A stretch of 64,000 nt of DNA, taken from contig JAKZZE010000006.1 of NCBI GenBank assembly GCA_024220505.1, positions 248,001 to 312,000 on the forward strand, read 5' to 3'. The notes under the pieces were generated by a model. The model was not told where the DNA came from. It was given only the letters and a program-made list of their open reading frames with translations, and did no database searches. This document shows, piece by piece, positions 1 through 9,539 of this stretch; positions within the stretch are counted from its first letter, which is position 1, and each line of letters begins with the position of its first letter. The position numbers were made by a program, and so were the translations under genes. Origin of the DNA: Rhizopus arrhizus (lineage: Eukaryota > Mucoromycota > Mucoromycetes > Mucorales > Rhizopodaceae).

Positions 1-591
1 TTTCTCACTGAATACCATCTTGTTTGCTTCTTCAAAAAGCCTTGTCGAAAGTTCCTCTAGTTCGCCTTCAACTTGCATCTTGTCTATCTTTTCCCTTTCT
101 GCTACTCTTTTTTCAGTTGTTAACTTTTCTTGAACGGCTTTCAAGTCTTGTTGAAGTGATGTGTATCCCTTGCTCTTTTCATCCACTTTTTTTATTGTCT
201 CTTCCTGTTCCTTTTTTATCTTTACTTGATTTTTTTCCAATCTCTGGAATCGCCTCCTTTCTGCTGACAGTGTCTCTTGGCAATCTAAAAGTGCCTGCTG
301 TATCTTTTCATTCTCTTGATGCAGCTCGTCCAAAATGGGTATCCGTCGGTCACATAAGGCACAATATCTAGAGTGGTTGGAAATGATAATATGGTGACAG
401 GGACAGTCAGGTCTAGTTGGCTTGTGTAGACTGGAAGAAGAGTAAGCGGGTGTGATGGGAAGCCAGCTGTCATTTGAAAGTCGTCGTTGCTGCTTCAAAC
501 TGGTGGTTTCCATCATGTTTTGCAAGTGAGAATAAATATTAGCAATCTCTTTTGTTGTTACTGATTGTCTCTTGTTTGTGTCATTGGTCAT
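1..591 (-). CDS. Sec2/Rabin-type Rab guanine nucleotide exchange factor, 5' part
   Basis: The frame is open from an ATG at 591 down to the window edge (197 codons, no stop), so the gene is cut at its 3' end. Residues about 85-197 form a continuous charged coiled coil. It ends in GELEELSTRLFEEANKMV, which matches the core of the Sec2/Rabin3/Rabin8 coiled coil that catalyses GDP release from Sec4/Rab8 on secretory vesicles; that family assignment rests on this block. Before the coiled coil, Cys63, Cys65, Cys77 and Cys80 with His66/His67 form a compact CxCHH-(9)-CxxC cluster that could bind zinc. The likely role is polarised exocytosis at hyphal tips. No intron is needed in the visible part. Confidence 0.75.
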   Translation of the reverse strand, partial: MTNDTNKRQSVTTKEIANIYSHLQNMMETTSLKQQRRLSNDSWLPITPAYSSSSLHKPTRPDCPCHHIIISNHSRYCALCDRRIPILDELHQENEKIQQALLDCQETLSAERRRFQRLEKNQVKIKKEQEETIKKVDEKSKGYTSLQQDLKAVQEKLTTEKRVAEREKIDKMQVEGELEELSTRLFEEANKMVFSEK

Positions 592-1623
592 TAGTTAAAA
601 AAAAAGGTACAGTGCTTACAATACTAAAGCGCAAGGTAAAAATAAAATCTGAGCGGTTTTTATATTTTCATGAAGCGATTCTGATTTGTTAATGGGTGGT
701 CTTTTTTCGATTGACAGTTCCATCAATAGGCATCTTTTAATTCAAAGGGCGCTTCTTAATTTCTATATAAAATCACTCATTATATTTTCTATAAAAATGG
801 CCAGAGAAAAATTATAGAAGAAAAGCAAAATGACATAAATATATTTAATATTTGCAAAAGTAGTAGCAGTGACAAGTGTAAAAACTATTGAAGCAAAGAT
901 GATAGATTATTTTGATAATATATTGTCTTTGATTTGCATATAATGTATTATATGTTTGCAATCTTTATTTTTGTTCAATTGTATTAATAGATCATAACAG
1001 ATTTAATCGGATATTTTTGTAAAAATTTCCGAATTTAGAAAGAATAGTTGGGTTTAGATCACAAAGTGAATGCTGATTTTAGCTCAATCTTTTATTCGAG
1101 TAAACCATGAATAATTAGAAGGTCGTGTTTATTCTATTATTGTACTATTACTACAATTGAAAGATATAATTAAACATATATGCTATAACTTTGGTATCAT
1201 TTTCTATTTATTACTTTTCATTGTATATATCCAATAGTGAGTAAAACTATCAGGTACAGAGTTGACATATTCACTAGACCTACATAAAAAGAAATTAAAC
1301 TTACACATCAGACACAGATTCTATCTTTTTATTCTGCTTATGTTTAATTTTATGCTTATTTTTAGACTATTAAAAAAGGCATTTGGTTATCAATGATTTC
1401 AATGCATATAAACGTGTATTGTGCTATGTGTAACAGTCATTTTGACCCCTTATTGTCAAACCATATGATACACACCAAACAAAGAAGCTAGGGAAAAAAG
1501 GCGCTCTATATTTTTTTTTTTTCTCTTTCTTGAAAATCTAGGATTCATTTTTATTCGTCGTAGTACAGACTGGCATAAATAAAAATTTCTCATTTGCTTT
1601 ACATTCACAACTTAAATTTGGAA
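592..1623. other. Intergenic, divergent promoters
   Basis: AT-rich spacer between the divergently transcribed Sec2-like and GH3-GNAT genes. I see no ORF, RNA gene or repeat that I can support. A T-rich pyrimidine tract at about 1508-1530 lies near the start of the right-hand gene. Confidence 0.6.
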
Positions 1624-4152
1624 ATGACAAAGACAATGGACATAAACAACCAAGTTGGGCAATTACTCATGTGCGGCTTTGATGGTCTTGAGGCTACAAA
1701 GGGCATTTTGGACCTCATTCGTCATCACAACTTGGGATCCGTCATTTTATTTTCTCGCAACATTCAATCTCCTCAGCAAGTCCAACAACTCACACAGACC
1801 TTACAGAGAGCAGCCAAGGAGGCGGGTCATGAACGTCCGCTGTGGATTGCTGTGGACCAAGAGAATGGAGTCGTCCGTCGGCTGGGTGCCAGTGGAACGT
1901 ATTTACCGGGCGGTATGGCTCTGGGTGCCATTGGATCAGCAGCAGTAGCTCACCAGGTGGCAGAAGCCACAGCCAAGGAACTGTTGAGTTTGGGTATCCA
2001 GTGGAACCTGGCGCCGGTGATGGATGTGAACAGCAACCCACTGAACCCTGTCATTGGCGTGCGATCGTTTGGCGAAGACGCAGACAGGGTAGGGCAGTTG
2101 GGATGTGCTCAGATTGAGGGATATCAAGCGCAGGGTGTTGCAGCCTGTATCAAGCATTTTCCCGGACATGGCGACACGGCCACGGATTCTCATCTGGATG
2201 TGCCCGTGATTGATAAAAGCCTGCAAGAGCTAGAAAGGGTTGAACTCGTTCCCTTCAAGCAGGCCATCTCGGCCCAAGGAGATGCGTGTCCTTCATCTGT
2301 CATGATAGCCCACATCTCTTTACCGCAGTTGATTGGGAAGGAGGTCGTGTCGAGTCTGTCGTCTGAGATTGTGACTGATTTGCTACGTCAAAAGCTGGGT
2401 TATCAGGGCGTGATCGTGACGGATTGCTTGGAAATGGACGCAGTCAAGCAAACAGTGGGATCGGCTCAAGGCGCTCTCATGGCACTTGAAGCTGGTAATG
2501 ACATGGCCATGATCTGTCACACGCTTGAGTTTCAAAAGGAGGCAGTAGATCTGATTCAAAAGGAAATGACCGCTGGTCGATTGAACCCAGCAAGAATCAG
2601 GGATTCTCTGGATCGTGTGGCGGCAATGAAAGACAAGTTCCTCAACTGGAAAGATGTGCTCGAGACAAAGGATCTAAGTGTGATTGGATGCAAATCTCAC
2701 TTGGAGCTCAGTGATCGCTGCTATGACCAAGTGCCCGCGGTGGTCCGTGATGAGGACAAGGTACTGCCCATTCGACCTTTGCCAACTGACAAAATATTGC
2801 TCTTGGCTGCGCATGTTCCCTTGACACTCGCGATTGATTCGGAACCTGAGCCGTTCAATTCAATGTATGCCTCTCTTCACCATCGTCATCCTTTGACTGA
2901 ATACATCATTTTTAATCAAGACACCTATCAGGATCTAACGACCCAGATCAGCCAAGCGGACTATGTGATCGTGGGGACAGCCAATGCGAATCTTTACCCG
3001 TTCCAATCCGAGCTCGTGAAGCTGGCCAAGACATGTGCCAAGAAGTTAATTGTGGCGGCTGTGATAAACCCGTATGATCTGACGGTGTTTCCTGACATTA
3101 GCACTTATTTGGTCACTTTTGAATACACGCCTCCTGCTCACGAGGCGCTTGTGCGCATGCTCTTTGGTGAAATTAGCTCTTGTCCAAAACGCCTTCCTGT
3201 TCGCCTTCCCAACACACTGCAGGCCGCCAGGTTTGAGGTCAATGATTTTCAGAAAGCACAGGACCTTGAGTCAGCCTATGCACTCTGGCAATCTGTCTGG
3301 GGTGAGACTTGGCCTCTTTCCTTTTCTCATTTTTCCAAAGTGCTTGTTCAGATGAAGCAACCTGCTCATTTTGTCGTGCGTGATGGCCAGCGCATCATTG
3401 GCTTTGCAGCGACGCAGCAGGTCGAGAACGAGGGACAGCTAGCACTTTTGATGGTCCATCCAGACTATCGAAGACAAGGTATTGGCAGTAGGCTGAATGA
3501 TCACTGTATGGCCCTGTTTCGACAGAGAGGAACCCAACGAGTGCAATTGGGCGCAACCTATCCACGCTTCTTTTGTGGTTTGCCCAATGAAGATGAATTG
3601 GACTTTTTTAAGCGCCGAGGGTATATTTTTGGAAACAAGGTCTGGGATTTAATGGGAGATTTAAGCGGCTATGAGATGCCGACGGATATTATTACACGTA
3701 TGGAAAAGGAAGGCATTCGATTTGAAACCCTCAAGGATCAGAAAGAATGTGCAGACTTGATGACATTTGAGAAGACCTATTTTGATTTTTGGACAGCTAC
3801 CTTTCGTCATCATGTCCAATTGGGAGACTATCAAGACTTGCTGGTTGCACGAAATAATAAAGAAGAGATAGTGGCCAGCTTAATTTTGTATACCGCCCAA
3901 GGATCGCATGAGGCTAGAACAGACTTGATTTGGACAGAGATATTTGGTGATTTAAGTGGAGGTATGGCATGTGTAGGTGTTGCTGAAGAATACAGAGGAA
4001 AAGGAATTGGTTTGGGCATTGTGGCTCATGCTAATAAAATACTAAAGGAACGTGGTGTGATTAAATCTTATGTGGATTGGGTAGAGCTGGTGGATTTCTA
4101 TCGTCGTACAGGTTACCAAACTTGGAGAAGTTACAGACTGGCTTCTATTTAA
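1624..4152 (+). CDS. GH3 beta-N-acetylglucosaminidase (NagZ-like) fused to two GNAT acetyltransferase domains
   Basis: Intronless, 842 aa from ATG 1624; the frame runs upstream to about 1594 but offers only a TTG there. Residues about 5-330 are a NagZ-type GH3 barrel. KHFPGHGDTATDSH carries the Asp-x-His dyad (D188/H190), which in NagZ enzymes is the acid/base, and VTDCLEMDAV carries the nucleophile Asp (about D267). A middle domain (about 335-530) follows, then two GNAT folds (about 540-685 and 690-842); the first has HPDYRRQGIGSRL and the second EEYRGKGIGLGI, both acetyl-CoA loops. It should remove terminal GlcNAc from chitin-derived oligosaccharides, and the GNATs might re-acetylate glucosamine. 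There is no signal peptide, so it is probably intracellular. GC is about 58% in one 60-base line (2041-2100) but about 43% at 3961-4020. A characterised Rhizomucor GH3 enzyme with a GNAT domain is known to me from memory. Confidence 0.88.
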   Translation: MTKTMDINNQVGQLLMCGFDGLEATKGILDLIRHHNLGSVILFSRNIQSPQQVQQLTQTLQRAAKEAGHERPLWIAVDQENGVVRRLGASGTYLPGGMALGAIGSAAVAHQVAEATAKELLSLGIQWNLAPVMDVNSNPLNPVIGVRSFGEDADRVGQLGCAQIEGYQAQGVAACIKHFPGHGDTATDSHLDVPVIDKSLQELERVELVPFKQAISAQGDACPSSVMIAHISLPQLIGKEVVSSLSSEIVTDLLRQKLGYQGVIVTDCLEMDAVKQTVGSAQGALMALEAGNDMAMICHTLEFQKEAVDLIQKEMTAGRLNPARIRDSLDRVAAMKDKFLNWKDVLETKDLSVIGCKSHLELSDRCYDQVPAVVRDEDKVLPIRPLPTDKILLLAAHVPLTLAIDSEPEPFNSMYASLHHRHPLTEYIIFNQDTYQDLTTQISQADYVIVGTANANLYPFQSELVKLAKTCAKKLIVAAVINPYDLTVFPDISTYLVTFEYTPPAHEALVRMLFGEISSCPKRLPVRLPNTLQAARFEVNDFQKAQDLESAYALWQSVWGETWPLSFSHFSKVLVQMKQPAHFVVRDGQRIIGFAATQQVENEGQLALLMVHPDYRRQGIGSRLNDHCMALFRQRGTQRVQLGATYPRFFCGLPNEDELDFFKRRGYIFGNKVWDLMGDLSGYEMPTDIITRMEKEGIRFETLKDQKECADLMTFEKTYFDFWTATFRHHVQLGDYQDLLVARNNKEEIVASLILYTAQGSHEARTDLIWTEIFGDLSGGMACVGVAEEYRGKGIGLGIVAHANKILKERGVIKSYVDWVELVDFYRRTGYQTWRSYRLASI

Positions 4153-4300
4153 GAAACCGCCATTTATGTTCATCTCCTTCGTGTGTGCTGATAAATAAAG
4201 TTTTTTTTTTTTTGAACTCTTTTTCTCTTTATTTTCTCTTTTTCTTTTTTTTTTCTTCTTTACTTTATACTTTCCTTTTTTTTGTTGTAAAGAAAAAAAA

Positions 4301-6267
4301 ATGTCACTCATTACTACTACAACTACTACAATAGATAACAACATCTTGAATAAAATAAACCCTAATAATTATAACAACAATTCAGACATATGCCCAGTAA
4401 CAACCATACCACCTATTCCCGCTTCTAATAATTACAACAATAATAGTATTAATAACAAGAACCAAGAGGATAAACTTGTTGCTGAACAATCCATATTGAA
4501 ACGCCACTCTACCATTACTTCTATTCATGATGAATCCAGTGTAACCAATACTAAACCACCCCGTTTAAGACATTATTCAACTGGTTACACACTCAAATCA
4601 ACAAGGAAATTGATAGAAGACAAAGAAAGGGTAGACTTGATGAAACGTTCAGAAGAGTTTCAAAAGGAATTGACTACAAGAAGAAAGACATTTAAAAGAC
4701 TTTCAAGGCTTTTACAAGATGATAATGATGATAAAGTATTGATGGGCACACGTATCTCTGAAGGACACAGGAATTATGTGCTGATGTATAACATGCTTAC
4801 GGGCATTCGTATCGCTGTCAGTCGAGTCACTGCCAAGATAGATCGAGAATTGGTAGACGAGGATTTTATGGCAGCTCATAAATTGGCATTTGATGTGATT
4901 GGTGATGAATTGACACCAGGTGCAAAGTATGATTTTAAATTTAAAGATTATGCTCCTTGGGTGTTTCGCCATTTAAGGGAAAAGTTTGGCGTTGATCCTG
5001 CCGACTATTTGGTAGGAAGAATGGTTGTGTGATGTGCTGTGGTTGACCTTGTTTTATAGATTTCACTGACGAGTAAATATATTCTGAGTGAATTGGGTTC
5101 ACCTGGTAAAAGTGGTAGTTTCTTTTATTACTCTAGAGACTATCGTTTCATTATTAAAACAATTCACTACACTGAACACAAATTTATGAGAAATATATTA
5201 AAAGATTATTATAACGTAAGTAACAGTAACACTGTTCACCTGTTTGTAAACTCAACCCTATTTATAGCACATTTCTAAAAACCCCAATTCACTTTTATGT
5301 CGCTACTATGGCTTACATCGAATCAAGTTACCTCACGGAAAGAAGATTCATTTTGTTGTCATGAGCAACGTGTTCCCGCCTAGTAAAGATATTCATGAAA
5401 CTTATGATTTGAAGGTAAACAGCCATTATAATCATCAAGCTTATTCACATCCAATAGGGTTCTACTCTCGGTCGTCTCTTGCCTGAAGAAGAAGTCCGCA
5501 AGAATCCACATGCGGTCATGAAAGATTTGAATTGGGAAAAGAGACAAAGAAAACTTCAATTGGGTCCACAAAAAAGAAAATTATTTATTAACCAATTAGT
5601 TCGAGATGTTACGGTAAGAGGTGATGGTCATTTTTTGAAATACACAATTCATACTTTTTTTTTATAGTTATTATCCCAATTGAACATTATGGATTATAGT
5701 CTATTGGTGGGTATTCATGACATGTTGAGAGGTAACAAGGACAAAGTCCGTGACACGACCCTTCAAACATTTCAACCCAATACAAAATCCATCCAAAGAA
5801 GAATTACTCAAATGAGACGTAGAACAAGTCAACTACAAGTTGTTCGTGAAGCGATTGCTGAAGCCAATCTACGTAAGATTGATGTTTCTCAGCTACCTAA
5901 AGTTGTTCGAGAGTAAGTAATCCGTTGAATGATATTTCACGTACTCATTAACAAATCTAGTCGCCGTAATTGTATATTTTATGCTGATGAAAGTGGTTTC
6001 CAAGCAACAGATGAAAACAATAGACCCTTACCTGTGCTTTATTCTTTGGGTATCATTGATATCTTGACTCCCTACGACATGAAGAAGAAGTCAGAACATG
6101 TCTTCAAGACAATGACAACAAAGGATAAGAATGGTATTTCTGCAGTTAAACCAACACAGTACGGCCAAAGATTCTTGGAATTTATGGCTTGTGCTGTATT
6201 AGAACATAACGATGATATTCCTCATGAATACAAACTTAAATCTAAAACAAAGCATTTCTTTAAATAA
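4301..6267 (+). CDS. Phosphatidylinositol-4-phosphate 5-kinase (Mss4 type)
   Basis: Six exons (4301-5011, 5060-5215, 5268-5414, 5458-5613, 5668-5912, 5961-6267) join in frame to 573 aa. The N-terminal about 140 residues are Asn/Thr-rich and low complexity. The PIPK domain starts at [19 protein letters not shown] and includes [12 protein letters not shown] (nucleotide loop), FIIKTIH (ATP lysine), HETYDLKGSTLGR, and the catalytic block [24 protein letters not shown] and [15 protein letters not shown] at the C-end match the activation-loop region of type I kinases. It makes PI(4,5)P2 at the plasma membrane for actin, endocytosis and wall signalling. It lies 148 bp downstream of the GH3-GNAT gene in the same direction, across a T-rich spacer. 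Confidence 0.92.
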
Positions 6268-6850
6268 ACCTTTTAGAAAATCCTCTTAAACTCATCATTG
6301 TTCTTTTTTTTTTTTTCCTGAATTGAAAGTACGGTATGATTGGTCAAGCTTTTGCTGATAGTAATTTTAATTTGTAAACTTTGATTTCATTGGGCTCTTT
6401 TTCCATTTAATTGTGGGGTTATAAAAATAACAAGAATTGAAACATATTTGAAGTGTACTATTGAACAAATCATGGTCAGATATGAAGGAAGGTTGAATGA
6501 AGCAAGATTCTTGATGTTGATTTATTTCTATTTCTTTTTTATTTATTTATTTATTCCTCATCATTTATTTGTGTCCCTGAAGTCAAAGCAACCGGGAATT
6601 CCCGTCGTAAATAATGAGATTTAATACTTTATTAATCTAAAACAGGTGTAAAAGCTTTGCTTTTTTCAATACTTCTTTAATTTTAGATACAAATCAATAA
6701 CACGAGGTATTCACTATAAATACATATACTTTTGTATTCATTTCATATAAACTGTTTGCATCTTTTACACTCAAATTCAAATATTAATTGTGTATTTTTA
6801 CTGCTTTTTATATAATTTTGTTTAGAATCATAATTTACGCGTACCTTTGA
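6268..6850. other. Intergenic, AT-rich
   Basis: Spacer between the PIP5-kinase stop and the left inverted repeat. No gene or RNA is recognisable. At 6538-6570 there is a short run of ATTT repeats. Confidence 0.5.
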
Positions 6851-7146
6851 TACGCTGCCCCCGTGCTGTTTCATGCTTTTGTATAATTCAATTGACAGCT
6901 TTGTAAGAGGCAATAGACGGTTTATTGTTTTATTTTACAAGTCGTATGAGACAGGCTGTCTCTTCAAGCATGTATCAAAGACGTTTACAGAGTGTTCAGT
7001 GAGATTTCAAGGTTGATGGATAGGAATATTATTATTACAGGCATCTGCTATTCTTTGTAAACCTTTCCTTGTCTTCGAACTGATTACGTCTTACGGTCGA
7101 TCGCTTACTTTTCTTGCTCATCAAATCACTGTCTTGGCTGTTTTCA
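6851..7146 (+). repeat. Left arm of 296-bp inverted repeat
   Basis: The segment starts TACGCTGCCCCCGTG and is repeated in reverse complement at 8833-9128. I aligned the two arms base by base: 293 of 296 positions agree, with no gaps. The three differences lie at two spots near the inner end (CG here at about 7087 versus TG/CA in the other arm, and CG at about 7102 versus TA). The match stops abruptly at 6851 on the outside and at about 7146 on the inside. The outermost TA is present on both sides, as expected of a TA target-site duplication. Confidence 0.95.
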
Positions 7147-8832
7147 CATAAGAATGGTATTCATTACAAACTCTTTAAATAAGAAGAAGGAAAAAAGAAA
7201 AGGCACCGATTAAAATAAATAAACCCGCTAATTGGATTTTATAAAACAATCAGTTGGTGCCGCAAGCACTGTACTGTGGTTTATATTGAGTAACACTACA
7301 TGCTATATTAGACTTACATAAGTAGGAAACATGATGCTGTTCATGGATAATGAATATATTGGTACGTTGTAACTTATGTTCTCTATTGAAGCAAAACACA
7401 CGAGTAATATTAATTCAAAAGTTTTACCCAAGGATGAGCATCTTCATATAACCACTTATTTCTCGTGCTGTGTGAATAGGCTTTATATAATACATAGTGT
7501 TCAGTAACCTACGATGATACCATCACTTAGGTAAAATTAATAAATATATTCATGGCTGTAATGTACTTACGAATATACAACCATATTTGGTAGTGAATAC
7601 TTTATCCAACCTATGCTGTTGCAAGTATTTGCGACTCGAACCTATATTTTTGTGGCAAGTAGTGGCCAAAGTAGAACGTTTGCAAAGTTGCTTTCCATTT
7701 TGCTTGTATATACTATTTAACTCAAAAGCTTCAAAATTGTCACTTGGAATTTAATATTCGACACTAACTATTTGGGGCTCATTTTTTGAATGAGTCTAAA
7801 GATCTCCCGTAAATGAAGGACACTTAAAGTAGTAATGAATTGAACATTATCGTTACGTAAGAACTAACTGCAGCATAAAGAAAAATATGCTTAGCAGCAG
7901 CCAATAAAATAAGGAAATGCGTTTTCTTGTTTTGTTTTAAAATGGGTTAACTAGGAACTTTATTAATAAAAAATAAATAAATATGGATATGAATAGAGGT
8001 CATCTTAAAATCTGTATATAACCTATCAAAAGACGGCTACATAGTTGGGAACTTTATTAGGCGACAAAAGAAGACTACGTGACTATAGCCTTACCTAGGA
8101 TAAGATTGAGTTACAAAGCTTGAACTAGCCCCTTAATGGCCATAGAGGCGTAATAATTTTCCTTACCTTATGCAAAAGTGATAGACTTTGCATTACCAAT
8201 TCAGAATTGCGCCTGTTTATCACAAAACAGACATATACCACACTTGATTGAGTACCATCGACATACGTCTACTGAATAACTGGTTCTTTAATTTTGATTG
8301 AAAGGCTTACCAAGCTTGTAGCATCTGAGAAACATCCTTTTTTCACATAAAAAATATGTTTAATGTGCTATTCTTCATGTTGAGGAAATAACTTGAGGCG
8401 TACAAAAAGCTATGGTCATTACACTTCATTTAGACTAAAATACTTTTGAAAAGTATTTATGATCATCAAACGTCGTTCAATCGCTTTTAACAGGATGAAA
8501 AAGAGGTTTTTGCTATTCGTAACCTAGTTCATATACTGCATGTACACTTAAAATCAGTTTTGGTGAGGTTGGTTGTTGTTCTGAAGGAATCACTTCAACC
8601 GAGCACTTTTGAATGATTTATTTGATTTTAATAAAGGTTACTTAAAGCTTATTCATTTCTTCCTTCGTAATGTAACAGTGGGTAATACTATCCACTTTCA
8701 CTTTTCTTCATCACTTTCATGATCATCATCAGAACCTTTTGAAGAAAACCACTTTAATGAGATGGTCCAGCCCTTCTTGCTTGGTCTTTTCTATTTATTT
8801 GATAATTGCTATAATGTAACATAGGAAATATA
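7147..8832. other. Unique interior between the two inverted repeat arms
   Basis: About 1.7 kb with no ORF over 60 codons on either strand and no transposase motif that I can see. A small imperfect hairpin is present (GGCACC at 7202-7207 against GGTGCC at 7256-7261). Near the right arm, minus-strand 8789-8719 reads KRPSKKGWTISLKWF followed by an Asp/Glu/Ser-rich end and a stop, which looks protein-like. If the whole is a transposon it is non-autonomous or decayed. Confidence 0.5.
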
Positions 8833-9106
8833 TGAAAACAGCCAAGACAGTGATTTGATGAGCAAGAAAAGTAAGTAATCGACCGTAAGACATAATCAGT
8901 TCGAAGACAAGGAAAGGTTTACAAAGAATAGCAGATGCCTGTAATAATAATATTCCTATCCATCAACCTTGAAATCTCACTGAACACTCTGTAAACGTCT
9001 TTGATACATGCTTGAAGAGACAGCCTGTCTCATACGACTTGTAAAATAAAACAATAAACCGTCTATTGCCTCTTACAAAGCTGTCAATTGAATTATACAA
9101 AAGCAT
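8795..9106 (-). CDS. Possible small spliced membrane-protein gene inside the right repeat arm
   Basis: ATG at 9106, exon 1 to 8981 (42 codons), a 42-bp GTGAG...TACAG intron, then exon 2 from 8938 to a TAA at 8795, giving 89 aa. The product has hydrophobic segments (LTFLAHQITVLAVFIYFL, then CYIIAIIK), so it could be membrane-bound. The left arm has the same frame but ends in a stop just after the repeat boundary. A protein-like tail lies 1 nt out of frame just downstream (8789-8719), so the gene may be frameshifted. I recognise no family. It may be chance. Confidence 0.25.
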
Positions 9107-9128
9107 GAAACAGCACGGGGGCAGCGTA
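8833..9128 (-). repeat. Right arm of 296-bp inverted repeat
   Basis: Reverse complement of 6851-7146 with three substitutions, all at CpG or former CpG dinucleotides. It ends 411 bp upstream of the ammonium transporter ATG. The arm carries an open, spliceable minus-strand frame beginning about 22 bp from its outer end (separate entry). Confidence 0.95.
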
Positions 9129-9539
9129 ATAAAAACTTTTTTTCTATTTTTGGTTTCACATGCTAAACGATAAAAAAGAGGGACTGAAACTCGAGAAAGG
9201 AAATAAAATATATTTACTGACTTTCAATGTTATAGATTTCCTTCATTTTATGTAAAAAGAAAAAAGATGAAATGAATGATGTGAATTGATTCAAGATCTA
9301 CAAAACTATAAAAATCGCCCCGCTTTTTTCTATCTTTTTTTTTCTCTCTCACTCAAATCTTTTGTGTGAATTCAGTACAACATAAAAAAAATAGATTAAA
9401 GATCCGGTTGTTAACTTATCTTTATCCTTGTCTTATCAGTAAAATGAATTGAAAACATATATAAATTATAGCCTTTTTTTATTTTTATTTTTTTTTTTAT
9501 TCATTTCTTTCTTACAATAAACTTTTATTTATTTTAAAG
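9129..9539 (+). other. Upstream region of ammonium transporter
   Basis: 411-bp spacer between the inverted repeat and the transporter ATG. It contains T-rich tracts and, at 9415-9439, clustered GATA elements (separate entry). A long T-run leader directly precedes the start codon. Confidence 0.5.
9415..9439 (-). promoter_or_regulatory. Clustered GATA-factor sites upstream of the ammonium transporter
   Basis: CTTATCT (9415-9421) and CTTATCAG (9432-9439) are reverse-strand HGATAR sites (AGATAAG, CTGATAAG), with a third GGATAA core at 9422-9427 between them. Fungal nitrogen GATA activators of the AreA/NIT2 type bind HGATAR, and paired sites are typical of ammonium permease promoters. They sit 100-125 bp before the ATG. 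Function is inferred. Confidence 0.5.

Larger units (their letters stand above)
6851..9128. mobile_element. Candidate long-TIR element or inverted segmental duplication
   Basis: Two equal-length 296-bp arms in inverted orientation enclose a 1.7-kb unique interior. The flanks beyond the arms are unrelated, and TA occurs at both outer edges, which would fit a Tc1/mariner-like TIR element with termini beginning CGCTGCCCC. Against a transposon: no transposase is visible, the TIRs are unusually long, and the arms carry a protein-like frame. That could instead mean a recent inverted duplication of the 5' end of a small gene. The near identity of the arms implies recent origin or gene conversion. 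Confidence 0.5.

Noticed and set aside
1594..1623. Upstream start for the GH3-GNAT protein
   Set aside because: The codon at 1594 is TTG; the first in-frame ATG is at 1624.
4042..4344. 100-codon minus-strand frame rich in Lys
   Set aside because: Shadow of T-rich spacer and the GH3-GNAT 3' end; low complexity.
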